A model generated the notes under the pieces. It was not told where the DNA came from and ran no database searches. It worked only from the letters and a program-made list of their open reading frames with translations. Below, piece by piece: positions 7,319 through 15,701 of a stretch of DNA of 64,000 nt. Within the stretch, counting starts at the first letter, position 1. Every line of letters starts with the position of its first letter. Source of the stretch: Pseudarthrobacter sulfonivorans (GTDB taxonomy: Bacteria > Actinomycetota > Actinomycetes > Actinomycetales > Micrococcaceae); contig NZ_CP013747.1 in NCBI RefSeq assembly GCF_001484605.1, positions 1,798,001 through 1,862,000 on the forward strand, written 5' to 3'. The position numbers and the translations under genes are program-made.

Positions 7319-8224
7319 TTGGCAGCATGGCTTCAAGCACCCCTCCCAGCGCTCGGCGTCGCCGCCGTGGTGGTCACCGTGGTGCTCTGGGCTTCGGCGT
7401 TCGTGGGGATCCGGGCCATCGGCCCCACCTTCTCCCCGGGATCCCTGACCCTGGGCAGGCTGGCGGTTGCCGCCGTCGTGCTCGGTGCACTGGTGCTGCC
7501 GCAGCTGGCCAAGAGCAGAGTGCTGCCGCAAGGCCGCGAATGGTGGCCCATCCTGGGGTACGGCGTGATGTGGTTCGGCGGCTACAACGTGGCCCTGAAC
7601 GCGGCGGAACACCTGCTGGACGCCGGGACCGCCGCGCTCTTGATCAACGTCAACCCCATCCTCGTTGCCATCATGGCCGGTTTCTTCCTGAAGGAGGGCT
7701 TCCCGCGCTGGCTGATAATCGGCAGCCTGGTGGCGTTCGGCGGGGTGGCGCTGATCGCGCTCGGATCCGGCTCAGGTTCCGGGGAACGTTCGACGGCGGA
7801 TGTGGCGGGCGTGCTGCTCTGCCTCCTTGCCGCCGTGCTCGCCGCCGTCAGCGTCATCATCCAGAAGCCGGTGCTGCGGAAGTTCCCGGCGGGCCAGGCC
7901 ACCTGGTTCGGCATCATGGTGGGGGCCGTCTGCTGCCTGCCCTTCAGCGGCCAGCTGGTGTCCGAACTGCAGTCGGCCCCGCTGCCGGCAACACTGGGCC
8001 TGGTGTATCTGGGCGTCTTCCCAACCGCCATAGCGTTCACCACCTGGGCCTACGCACTGTCCCTGATTGACGCCGGAAAACTGGCGGCGACCACCTATCT
8101 GGTGCCGGGCACCACCATCCTGATCTCCTGGCTGATCCTCAGCGAAGTCCCCGCCGTGCTGGGCCTGGTGGGCGGGGTGGTCTGCCTGGTGGGTGTGGGC
8201 CTGACTCGCCGCAGGTCCCGGTAG
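7319..8224 (+). CDS. EamA/DMT family transporter
   Basis: A 301-residue membrane protein with ten predicted helices in two EamA halves, e.g. 'VVLWASAFVGIRAIGPTFSPGSLTLGRL' at the start and 'LGLVYLGVFPTAIAFTTWAYAL' in the second half. Members export metabolites or amino acids. The start is unusual: GGAG at 7310-7313 is 5 bases before TTG 7319, whereas the only nearby ATG (7327) is in a different frame. Removing one base after 7353 would fuse that ATG to the frame (MASSTPPSA-GVAA), so either a TTG start or a small frameshift applies. It converges on the methyltransferase gene with a 6-bp gap. Confidence 0.85.
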   Translation: MAAWLQAPLPALGVAAVVVTVVLWASAFVGIRAIGPTFSPGSLTLGRLAVAAVVLGALVLPQLAKSRVLPQGREWWPILGYGVMWFGGYNVALNAAEHLLDAGTAALLINVNPILVAIMAGFFLKEGFPRWLIIGSLVAFGGVALIALGSGSGSGERSTADVAGVLLCLLAAVLAAVSVIIQKPVLRKFPAGQATWFGIMVGAVCCLPFSGQLVSELQSAPLPATLGLVYLGVFPTAIAFTTWAYALSLIDAGKLAATTYLVPGTTILISWLILSEVPAVLGLVGGVVCLVGVGLTRRRSR

Positions 8225-8230
8225 GGGCTC

Positions 8231-8869
8231 TCAGGGTTCCGATCGCTTCACTGCCGTGCCCGCGATGATCGGCGTGGCTAGGGCAACAGCCGGAGCCTCC
8301 AACCTGCTGACTTCTGTGAATTCAAACCCGCCCTCGCCGATGGACGCCACCGTGTTCCGGTTGAGGTGGCAACCCGGCGCCACACAACGGCCCCACAGAC
8401 CGTCCAGCCTGTCCTGCCAGCGGGCCGCACGGCCCTGTCCCCGGACATGTTCCAGCACCGCGAGGGTACCTCCGGGTTTGAGCACCCTGCGGGCCTCCAA
8501 CAGAGCAAGCCGCTGATCCGGCACCGAGCACAGCACCAGGGTGAATACGACGGCGTCAGCTGTGCCGTCCGGCAGCGGCAGGTGCTCCGCATCGGCGTCG
8601 GAAACCTCCACCGGAACGGGCGACTCCCCCAGACGTGCCCGCAATCTGGCCCGCATGTAGGGGTCCGGTTCCACGAGGATTACCCGGTCAGCGTGGCGGA
8701 AGTGCCGCAGGTTGGCCCCGGTGCCTGCGCCGACGTCCACCACGGTTCCCGCCAGCGGGGAGAGCAGCCGCGCCCGGCGCGGAGACAGCTCCCTGCGCTC
8801 TACAGAGGCCGACAACGTGTCGTACATGGCGGCAAAAAGGCGATGGCGGACGGACATCCGGCTCCTCAC
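8231..8869 (-). CDS. Class I SAM-dependent methyltransferase
   Basis: A 212-residue Methyltransf_11/UbiE-like protein. Motif I VVDVGAGTGANLRHF binds SAM; 'VILVEPDPYMRARL' ends in the ribose-binding acidic residue; 'DGTADAVVFTLVLCSV' is motif IV and 'EARRVLKPGGTLAVLEHVRG' the post-motif. The C-terminus (WQDRLDGLWGRCVAPGCHLN) matches the phospholipid/METTL7-like methyltransferase group. The substrate is unknown. It is divergent from the zincin gene (60-bp gap). Confidence 0.9.
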   Translation of the reverse strand: MRSRMSVRHRLFAAMYDTLSASVERRELSPRRARLLSPLAGTVVDVGAGTGANLRHFRHADRVILVEPDPYMRARLRARLGESPVPVEVSDADAEHLPLPDGTADAVVFTLVLCSVPDQRLALLEARRVLKPGGTLAVLEHVRGQGRAARWQDRLDGLWGRCVAPGCHLNRNTVASIGEGGFEFTEVSRLEAPAVALATPIIAGTAVKRSEP

Positions 8870-8929
8870 AGGCGGTCAGGGATGGGATTCAGTATGCGCG
8901 CCAACGCGGCTGCGGACTAGAGTCTGCAT

Positions 8930-9358
8930 ATGCCCGTCAACCTGCCGCCCGGCCTGCCCATCATCCCGGATGGCCCGCAAGAGTCCGGTCCGTTTGAGAT
9001 GTCCGCTGACGATTTCGAAGCCGCCGTCACGGATGCCCTGGGCCTGATTCCCGCCAAGCTTGCGGCCGCCATGGACAATGTAGCGGTGTTTGTCGAGGAC
9101 GACTACGTGCCCGGCCCGGGCGAGGACCCGGACACCGTTCTGCTGGGCCTCTATGAGGGTGTTCCCTTGACGGAGCGGGATTCATGGTGGGACGCCGGTT
9201 CACTGCCGGACCGGATCACCATCTTCCGCCAACCCATCCTGGACATCTGCGGGTCACGCGACGAGGTGATCCAGGAAGTGGCCGTGACGGTGGTCCACGA
9301 GATCGCCCACCACTTCGGCATCGATGACCGGCGGCTGCACGAGCTCGGCTGGGACTAG
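8930..9358 (+). CDS. Metallopeptidase family protein (minimal zincin)
   Basis: A 142-residue zincin_1-type protein, standard length for this actinobacterial family. The C-terminal motif VVHEIAHHFGIDDRRLHELG carries HExxH with the third ligand downstream. The preceding part (MSADDFEAAVTDALGLIPAK, 'NVAVFVEDD') is the conserved N-terminal half of the family. No signal peptide is seen, so it is cytosolic. Biological substrates are not established. It ends 10 bp before the CDF transporter gene and is probably cotranscribed with it. Confidence 0.9.
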   Translation: MPVNLPPGLPIIPDGPQESGPFEMSADDFEAAVTDALGLIPAKLAAAMDNVAVFVEDDYVPGPGEDPDTVLLGLYEGVPLTERDSWWDAGSLPDRITIFRQPILDICGSRDEVIQEVAVTVVHEIAHHFGIDDRRLHELGWD

Positions 9359-9368
9359 CCTTGTAGGC

Positions 9369-10289
9369 ATGGGACACGACCACAGCCACACACACGGGAT
9401 CACGGCAACAGGCCGGCACCGCAAACGGCTCATCGCCGTCCTGGCCATCACCCTGGCGGTGGTGGTGGTCCAGGTGATCGGCGCGGCACTGTCCGGATCA
9501 TTGGCCCTGCTGGCTGATGCCGGCCACATGCTCTCCGACGCGGCAGGCGTGACCATCGCGCTCCTGGCTGCCTGGATCGCCGGACGCCCGGCGAGCGATC
9601 AGCGGACCTACGGCTACCAGCGTGCCGAGGTCCTGGCCGCCCTGGCCAACGCGCTGATCCTGATTGTCATCTCGGTGGTCATCTTCACCGAGGCCATCCG
9701 CAGGATCGGCTCCGCGCCCGAGGTCCACACCGGCATCATGCTCTTCGCCGCCATCCTGGGCGCGGTGGCCAACCTGGTTTCGTTGCTGATCCTGCGCGGC
9801 GCCCACCAGGACAGCCTGAACGTCCGGGGCGCCTACCTTGAGGTGCTGGGCGACCTGCTGGGCTCAGTCGCCGTCATCGTTGCTGCCCTGGTCATCATGT
9901 TCACCGGCTACCAGGCCGCCGACACGATCGCCTCCGTGCTCATCGCCATCATGATCCTGCCGCGGGCCTGGAGCCTGCTGCGGGATGTGGTGGACGTCCT
10001 CCTGGAGGCAACCCCCAAAGGCGTGGAAGTGCAGATGATCCGCGAACACATCCTCAGCGTTGACGGAGTGGTTGACGTCCATGACATCCACATCTGGACC
10101 ATCACGTCCGGCGTGCCGGTGTTTTCGGCCCACGTGGTGGTGGAGGACGGCGTCCTGAATGCCCGGGGCGCCGACCAGCTCCTGGACAAGCTCACCACGT
10201 GCCTGGGCTCCCACTTTGACACCGAGCACTGCACATTCCAGCTGGAACCCGCCAGCCACTCGGAGCACGAATCGCGCCAGCACGCGTAG
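9369..10289 (+). CDS. Cation diffusion facilitator (zinc/cobalt/cadmium exporter)
   Basis: A 306-residue CDF protein. The ATG at 9369 gives a His-rich N-terminus (MGHDHSHTHG), typical of zinc CDF proteins; a longer frame beginning at 9324 would overlap the previous gene. Six membrane helices include the metal-site motifs 'LLADAGHMLSDAAG' (HxxxD in helix II) and 'VRGAYLEVLGDLLGS' (helix V). The cytoplasmic C-terminal domain carries 'VVDVHDIHIWTITSG', as in CzcD/ZitB. It exports divalent cations in exchange for protons. A strong terminator follows at 10469. Confidence 0.93.
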   Translation: MGHDHSHTHGITATGRHRKRLIAVLAITLAVVVVQVIGAALSGSLALLADAGHMLSDAAGVTIALLAAWIAGRPASDQRTYGYQRAEVLAALANALILIVISVVIFTEAIRRIGSAPEVHTGIMLFAAILGAVANLVSLLILRGAHQDSLNVRGAYLEVLGDLLGSVAVIVAALVIMFTGYQAADTIASVLIAIMILPRAWSLLRDVVDVLLEATPKGVEVQMIREHILSVDGVVDVHDIHIWTITSGVPVFSAHVVVEDGVLNARGADQLLDKLTTCLGSHFDTEHCTFQLEPASHSEHESRQHA

Positions 10290-10468
10290 CCCCCCGGGCA
10301 GTGAGGCTGACATCCTCTGCGTGCTGCTCCTGCGTCGCTTTGACGCACGCTGCCGGATCCCAGCCCCACCGCCAGGCCCCACTTGCGTCACCCCGAGCAC
10401 TCTTTTGGCCACCGGCGAGGGCACTCACCCAGGAAATCCGCGGCCGGCAGACGCCCGGGCACGCAAGA

Positions 10469-10508
10469 GGCTGCCTCCCGTGACGTCAACTCACGGGAGC
10501 AGCCTTTT
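10469..10508 (+). terminator. Rho-independent terminator after the CDF gene
   Basis: GGCTGC-C-TCCCGTGA (10469-10483, one bulged C) pairs with TCACGGGA-GCAGCC (10491-10504) around a 7-base loop and is followed by TTTT. It is 180 bp downstream of the CDF stop; the intervening DNA has no recognisable gene. Confidence 0.85.
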
Positions 10509-10805
10509 GATCTAACCCTCTTTTGACCTGAACGCTGACGGCGGCGTGCGTTCGATGGAGGGCGTTCAGTGACTTGGGTGCAGTGGAGTCAGCGGGGACC
10601 CCTGCGGAACGGGAGCCGATTCCGCGACACGCCGGATACAGATGTGCCGGAATCGCGCTCTTGTTGATTATGTTATTGATGTGACCAGTGTTGCCAAAGT
10701 GCACACGCTCACGTAGCCTCGGACTGCTGGGAGATCAGCAGAGGGGCTCCTTGTGCCGCCACCAGACCTCGCTCCCCCAGCCTTACTGCGTGCGAGGTTC
10801 TGCGA
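10509..10805. other. Intergenic leader region upstream of the NlpC/P60 gene
   Basis: About 300 bases without a convincing gene. It contains a small hairpin, CTGCTG-GGAGAT-CAGCAG, near 10728-10745 and an AT-richer tract (TTGTTGATTATGTTATTGATG) around 10660-10680, a plausible promoter area. I looked for the conserved core of the cyclic-di-AMP (ydaO) riboswitch, which often precedes actinobacterial cell-wall hydrolases, and could not recognise it. Confidence 0.4.
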
Positions 10806-12209
10806 ATGGGTTTGACCGGATCCGGCCTGAAGGCCGCCGTACTGTGCACCGCCGTCGTACTTTTCGGCACCATGACCCTCCCCGCCCAGGCAGCACCGCT
10901 ACCGCAGGCTCCAACAGTCCAGCGTCCGGCGTCGCCGGAACTTCCCACCCCGGAGGACATCGCCACAGCTAAGGCGAGTGAACGCGCGACGGCGGATCAG
11001 GTCGCCATCATCGAACGCCTCCTGGCCGACGCCACCAGCGCCCAGCAAGCCACGTTTGCCTTGTCGCTGCAAGCCAACAACGCCTACGGCGAAGCCCTGG
11101 TGGAACTGCAGGACCGCAGGACGGCTGCGGAAGTGGCCACGGCCAAGGCCACCGCTGCGACCAACGAGCAGGACAGGACCCGGAAGCAGGTAGGCCAGCT
11201 CGCCGGCGACCTCTACCGCAACGGCGGGCTGAACCCGACGCTGGGCACCTTCGTCAGCGGCAAGGCCGAAGCTTTGCACCAGGCCGCAACGCTGGAAGCC
11301 ATTTCGGCCAGCCGGAGCCGCGCCTTCGAAGCAGCCGCCTCGGCAGCCTCCGCGGCGCAGTCCCTGACGGCGGCCGCCGACGACGCCAACCGGGCCGCCG
11401 ATGACGCCGCCCAGAAGGCCGAAGCCCGCAAGGAAGAGGCCGAACAAGCCAACGCCACCCAGGCCAAGGCCGTAGCCGAAGCCGCGGCGCAGCGGACAAT
11501 CCTCGTGGATCAGCTCGCCCAGCTGCGGAACACCACTGTTGCCCTCGAATCGGCTCGCATTGACGCCTTGGACCGGCAGCGCGAGGAGGCGAGGCTCGCC
11601 GAACTGACTGCGGCTGCTGATCGGGCTGCGGCCCAAGCAGCGCCAGACCGGCCCGCAGCCGGACCGGCCGCTGGCGGGAACCTGCCGGCCGCAACGGCCC
11701 CCGCTCCAGTGCCTGCGCCTGCGCCAGCTCCAGTTCCAGTACCGACTCCCGCACCTGCACCAGCCCCGGCTCCAGCACCCGCGCCAGCCCCTGCCCCTGC
11801 TCCCGGGCCAGCACCAGCCCCAGCCCCATCGCCGGGCGGTTCCAATGAGACTGCCATCTCCGTGGCGATGTCCAAGGTGGGGGCGCCGTACTTCTACCAG
11901 TACGGCGGCACGGGCCCCAACGGCTTTGACTGCTCCGGCCTCGTGCAAACAGCCTTCGCCGCCGCCGGCAAGTACCTGCCGCGCACCGCTGCGCAGCAGT
12001 ACGCGGCAGCTCCCGTTCACGTGCCGATCTCCCAGGCGCGGCGTGGAGACCTGCTCGTCTGGGGCTCAGCGCCGGGCTTCTATCACGTGGCCATCTACCT
12101 GGGGAATGGCCAGGTAGTGCAGGCGCTGAACCCGGACGAGGGCATCGGCGTGACCCAGTTGAGCTGGATGGCCGGGATGCAGCTTCACCCTTACGCAGCC
12201 CGCTACTGA
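10806..12209 (+). CDS. Secreted NlpC/P60 peptidoglycan endopeptidase
   Basis: A 467-residue exported cell-wall hydrolase. It has a signal peptide ending ...TLPAQA-AP near residue 29; a long Ala/Glu-rich coiled coil (~residues 50-280); a low-complexity linker of alternating Ala and Pro (~295-345); and a C-terminal NlpC/P60 domain of ~115 residues. The catalytic Cys is in NGFDCSGLVQTAF, the His in PGFYHVAIYLGNG, with a third polar residue downstream. The layout matches RipA-like DL-endopeptidases that cut stem peptides during division. GAGG lies about 9 bases before the ATG. Confidence 0.93.
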   Translation: MGLTGSGLKAAVLCTAVVLFGTMTLPAQAAPLPQAPTVQRPASPELPTPEDIATAKASERATADQVAIIERLLADATSAQQATFALSLQANNAYGEALVELQDRRTAAEVATAKATAATNEQDRTRKQVGQLAGDLYRNGGLNPTLGTFVSGKAEALHQAATLEAISASRSRAFEAAASAASAAQSLTAAADDANRAADDAAQKAEARKEEAEQANATQAKAVAEAAAQRTILVDQLAQLRNTTVALESARIDALDRQREEARLAELTAAADRAAAQAAPDRPAAGPAAGGNLPAATAPAPVPAPAPAPVPVPTPAPAPAPAPAPAPAPAPAPGPAPAPAPSPGGSNETAISVAMSKVGAPYFYQYGGTGPNGFDCSGLVQTAFAAAGKYLPRTAAQQYAAAPVHVPISQARRGDLLVWGSAPGFYHVAIYLGNGQVVQALNPDEGIGVTQLSWMAGMQLHPYAARY

Positions 12210-12234
12210 CCGGGCCAGCGCAGGACATCCAGCC

Positions 12235-13182
12235 TCAGGACAAAACGTCCTTGGTGACGAACCGGCCATAGGCGAGCGCCCCGAAGACGGCGATGTAGCC
12301 CGCCTGCAGCAGCGCGTTGCTGGCAAAACTGTCCCACAGCACCGGTTGGCGCAGGACGTCCGCGAAGCCGAACCAGTAATGCGTAAACAGCCAAGGGTGC
12401 AGCCATTCCAACTGCGGCAACTGGTCCAGGACCTGCGAGACCACTGACAGCACCACAGTGGCGGCCATGGCGCCCACCGGGACCACCGTCAAGGTGGACA
12501 GGAACAGGCCGATCGCCGAGAGCCCTGCCAGGGACACCGCAAGGTAGGCAGCAATCAGGACCAGCCGCAGCGCGGCCTCAGGGGGCTGGACGACGTCGCC
12601 GGACAGGAGCGTCACCGGCCCAACGGGGAACAGCGACGCTCCGATCGCCGCCCCGGCCAGCGCAACGGTGACGGGAGCGGCCAGGCAGAACGCCAGCGCC
12701 CCGGCGTACTTCACCAGCAGCAGGCGAACCCGCCCGGCGGGCGCCACCAACAGGTAGCGCAGCGTGCCCAGGCTCGCCTCGCCGGCGATGGTATCGCCCG
12801 CCACCACACCAATGGTCAGGGGAAGAAACAGCGGCACGGAGACCAGCATCGCCGTGACCGCGACAAACAGCCCGTTCTGGCTGATCCGGTCCAAGAACGC
12901 CGGTCCCCTTCCGGGCGGAACGGATGACGAGAGCCGGACGGCGACTGCGATCAGCACCGGTATCGCGGCAAGCGCCAGCAGCATGGCCGCGGTCCGGCGA
13001 CGCCGGAACAGCGTCTTCAGCTCAGACGCCAGCAGGGACAGGCTCGACGGCGCACCTGGAGCGCTCCTGAGCCCGGAACCACTACTGGCATCGGAACCAC
13101 TGCTGGTTTCGGAACCACTACGGGCATCAGGAACGCTGCTGGCTGAAGGGAAACTACCGGCGTCGGAAGCACTATTGGGCAA
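12235..13182 (-). CDS. ABC-2 type exporter permease
   Basis: A 315-residue permease with six predicted membrane helices beginning near residue 65 (TAAMLLALAAIPVLIAVAVR), preceded by a ~50-residue Ser/Gly/Asp-rich tail made of imperfect repeats (SGSETSSGSDASSGSG). 'TIAGEASLGTLRYLLVAPAG' is the conserved ABC-2 cytoplasmic loop. The gene overlaps the end of the upstream ATPase gene by 11 bp, so the two form one exporter. The repetitive N-terminus may vary in length between strains; the true start could be at a downstream codon. Confidence 0.9.
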   Translation of the reverse strand: MPNSASDAGSFPSASSVPDARSGSETSSGSDASSGSGLRSAPGAPSSLSLLASELKTLFRRRRTAAMLLALAAIPVLIAVAVRLSSSVPPGRGPAFLDRISQNGLFVAVTAMLVSVPLFLPLTIGVVAGDTIAGEASLGTLRYLLVAPAGRVRLLLVKYAGALAFCLAAPVTVALAGAAIGASLFPVGPVTLLSGDVVQPPEAALRLVLIAAYLAVSLAGLSAIGLFLSTLTVVPVGAMAATVVLSVVSQVLDQLPQLEWLHPWLFTHYWFGFADVLRQPVLWDSFASNALLQAGYIAVFGALAYGRFVTKDVLS

Positions 13183-14206
13183 TGTCGAACCCCTCCCCCG
13201 TCAGCGCCACAAAGCGCTCCTCCAGGCTCTCCCGCTCAACGGAAAAGCCCCGCACGCGCACCCCGGCCGCCACGAGCTCCGCCACAATGTCCTCCGGGGC
13301 CGCCAGCCGCGACGCAGCGGCGACGGCGGTCAGCACGTCCCCGTCAGGTTCTGGCGTTCCGGCCTCAGGGCTTCTCTCCGGGGGCATGCCCAACCGCAGC
13401 AGGACCTCACTGGCCGTCCCGGCGTCGGGCGTTAACAGGCGGATCCGCGTCTCACCGGCCTGGCGGAGCTCCGCCAGCGGCCCCTGGGCCACCAGCCGGC
13501 CGGCGCTCATGATGGCCGCGTGCGTGCAGATCTGTTCCACTTCTGCCAGGAGGTGGCTGGAGACGAAGACGGTGGCGCCGTCGGCGGCCAGCGACCGGAC
13601 CAGGCTCCGCACTTCCCGCGTTCCCTGCGGGTCCAATCCGTTGGTGGGCTCATCAAGCACCAGCAGTTCCCGCGGCGACAGCAGCGCGTTGGCTATCCCC
13701 AGCCGCTGCTTCATGCCGAGCGAGTAGGCGTGGACCCGTTTGCCGGCGGCGTGTGAGAGACCCACCCGCTCCAGCGCCGATGCAACGCGGGCGGTCCGGG
13801 TAGCGGGCGCCGCATGCCGGCCGGCGGCGTCCAGGCGGTGCAGGTTGGCGGTGCCGGAAAGAAACGGATAAAACGCCGGTCCCTCCACCAGCGCACCGAC
13901 GCGCGGCAGGACCTCGTGCAGGCGCTGCGGCATCGGCAGGCCCAGGACGCTGACGGTTCCGGCCGACGCCGCGGCAAGGCCCAGCAGCATCCTGATGGTG
14001 GTGGTTTTGCCGGAACCGTTGGGTCCCAGGAACCCGAACACGGCGCCGTGGGGAACGGCGAGGTCCACGTTGTCGACCGCCAGTTGGTGGCCGAAACGCT
14101 TGCTCAGGCCTTGGGTCTCGATAGTCAGCCCGGCTGTCCCATTGCCTGTCGAAATGGTCCGGGCGGCGGCTATCCCGGCGGCAGCCGTCCCCCCGTCCGC
14201 GGTCAC
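13172..14206 (-). CDS. ABC exporter ATP-binding protein (ABC-2/CcmA type)
   Basis: A 344-residue ATPase. 'IETQGLSKRFGHQLAVDNVD' is the usual N-terminal strand pair. Walker A is GPNGSGKTT (~residue 60), the signature is YSLGMKQRLGIA, Walker B LLVLDEPTNGLDP, and the H-loop VFVSSH. The C-terminal ~100 residues form the extension common in DrrA/CcmA-type exporters. It overlaps both neighbours by a few bases: the LolA-like gene upstream (14203-14206) and the permease downstream. The exported substrate is unknown. Confidence 0.92.
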   Translation of the reverse strand: MTADGGTAAAGIAAARTISTGNGTAGLTIETQGLSKRFGHQLAVDNVDLAVPHGAVFGFLGPNGSGKTTTIRMLLGLAAASAGTVSVLGLPMPQRLHEVLPRVGALVEGPAFYPFLSGTANLHRLDAAGRHAAPATRTARVASALERVGLSHAAGKRVHAYSLGMKQRLGIANALLSPRELLVLDEPTNGLDPQGTREVRSLVRSLAADGATVFVSSHLLAEVEQICTHAAIMSAGRLVAQGPLAELRQAGETRIRLLTPDAGTASEVLLRLGMPPERSPEAGTPEPDGDVLTAVAAASRLAAPEDIVAELVAAGVRVRGFSVERESLEERFVALTGEGFDIAQ

Positions 14207-15603
14207 GCCGCGCCGGCGGCGGCCTGCAGCCGCTCAGCCGGGACCATCCCCACAAAGATCCTGCCGTCGTCGGTCAGCAGGACGTTGACCAGTGCCGTGG
14301 ACAGGAGCCGTCCGCCAGGAACGACGACGGCGGCCTGGGACAGGAGCGGATCCTTCAGCAAGGATTCAGTCCAGGCAGCCCCTTGCCCGCCGGGTGCCGC
14401 GGGGAACCCGATCACGGTTTCCCAGCCCTTGCCGGTCACTGTTGGCCGGGGTGCGTCGCGGTGCCGCAGGCTGGCGTCGCTGCCGGGAATCTTATCCGGG
14501 GCGGGGAGCTGCTTCGGCGGCGCGGGCTGGTCCGGCGCGGTGGGCTGGTCCGGCGCAGTGGGCTGATCCGGCGCAGTGGGCTGATCCGGCGCAGTGGGCT
14601 GGTCCGGGCCGCTGTCTGGAACCACGCCGGGCGTAATCCCACCGGGACTGGGCGGGAGGGCTGGCATGCCGGGCATATACGGGACCGGCGGCACTGGCAG
14701 CTCTTTGACAGTGGCGCCCGGCGGGGCAACAAACGTAAACACGGAGTCGTCCGGAGCCGCCAGGGACAGGCTGGTGAAGCCGGCTTCAAAAGCCGGTTCC
14801 GCCTGGCCGCGTGCCATCACAGTTACCCGCAGCGGCATTCCTGTCTCGCCGTCGACGGCGATGACCACCTTCTCAAGCAGTGTTCCCTGCGTCCTTGGCG
14901 CCAGTGCCAGGCTGTAAGCGGACCGGCCGGCGACTTCGGCATCCGGACCCACCGTCACCTCGGTGGAACTGTCCACGACGGCGAGGAATTTCCGGGCCAG
15001 GTCCTCGGGGGTGGGCGGTACTGGTGGGCCGGGCAGGATCTCGCCGGGCAGGATGGGCATAGGCAGAACGGGCGCGGGCAGGTCCCGGCTCGGCAGGTCG
15101 CCGGGCAGTGCGGGAGGTTCAGGCAGGGCGGGAACTCCGGGCACAGGCAGCGGCAGGTCGCTGGCGAACGCCGGCAGGGCCAGGTGGGAGGCGCTGTTGT
15201 CCTTGGAGTTGTAGAACCACACGTCGTTGTCGCGCCGGATGACGTCGCGTTCAGCGAGCCGGTCCATCACTTGGACCCGCATCTTGGTTGGCCCGTCCAT
15301 AAAGATCCGGGCGGTGTGCTCGCCGGTCAGGAACTCCAGGACCGACGCGGCCCCGCCGGCCGACACCGGTCCGGAGCTGGGACCGGCGGCCGGCAGTTCG
15401 GGCAGGCCCAACTCGGCGGACTGATGGACTGTTCCGGAGAATGACTTGGTGTTGTGCTGACCCAGGAGGGTCAGGACCTCAGCCGGAGACTTTTGTGGCA
15501 GCGGATCGCCGGCCCGCGCCGGAATGGATCCCACCAGCACACCGGCGGCGATCACTGCAGGTACAGCTGCGGCAGGCACCCAGCGCAGCCATGCGCGGTT
15601 CAT
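14203..15603 (-). CDS. LolA-like / sigma-regulator-fold secreted protein
   Basis: A 466-residue protein with an N-terminal signal anchor (VPAAAVPAVIAAGVLVGSIPARA). The middle resembles LolA/RseB-type lipoprotein-binding folds: 'SFSGTVHQSAELGLPELP', 'RIFMDGPTKMRVQVMDRLAERDVIRRDNDVWFYNSKD', 'VVIAVDGETGMPLRVTVMARGQ'. A Pro/Asp/Gln/Thr repeat (PDQPTA, four to five copies) links it to a C-terminal domain ending in 'ILLTDDGRIFVGMVPAERL'. Translation is coupled to the downstream ATPase/permease pair, suggesting a membrane- or envelope-associated export or sensing unit. Function beyond that is not known. Confidence 0.78.
   Translation of the reverse strand: MNRAWLRWVPAAAVPAVIAAGVLVGSIPARAGDPLPQKSPAEVLTLLGQHNTKSFSGTVHQSAELGLPELPAAGPSSGPVSAGGAASVLEFLTGEHTARIFMDGPTKMRVQVMDRLAERDVIRRDNDVWFYNSKDNSASHLALPAFASDLPLPVPGVPALPEPPALPGDLPSRDLPAPVLPMPILPGEILPGPPVPPTPEDLARKFLAVVDSSTEVTVGPDAEVAGRSAYSLALAPRTQGTLLEKVVIAVDGETGMPLRVTVMARGQAEPAFEAGFTSLSLAAPDDSVFTFVAPPGATVKELPVPPVPYMPGMPALPPSPGGITPGVVPDSGPDQPTAPDQPTAPDQPTAPDQPTAPDQPAPPKQLPAPDKIPGSDASLRHRDAPRPTVTGKGWETVIGFPAAPGGQGAAWTESLLKDPLLSQAAVVVPGGRLLSTALVNVLLTDDGRIFVGMVPAERLQAAAGAA
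14525..14607 (-). repeat. 18-bp coding tandem repeat (PDQPTA) in the LolA-like gene
   Basis: Four full 18-bp units at 14525-14542, 14543-14560, 14561-14578 and 14579-14596 and one partial unit, in frame and encoding the hexapeptide PDQPTA. The copies are nearly identical, so length variation by slippage is likely. It forms a flexible linker between the two folded parts of the protein. Confidence 0.85.
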
Positions 15604-15701
15604 GCCAGCCCTGCTTCATCCTTGGAGCCCATACTTCAGGTTACGCCTGGGGACCGCCGCCGCACACGTCCCTTCTGGAAGTCGTGCCGAGGGCACTCAG
15701 G

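Noticed and set aside
10470..10800. A cyclic-di-AMP (ydaO) riboswitch before the NlpC/P60 gene
   Set aside because: Commonly found upstream of such genes in Actinobacteria, but the conserved core was not recognisable here.
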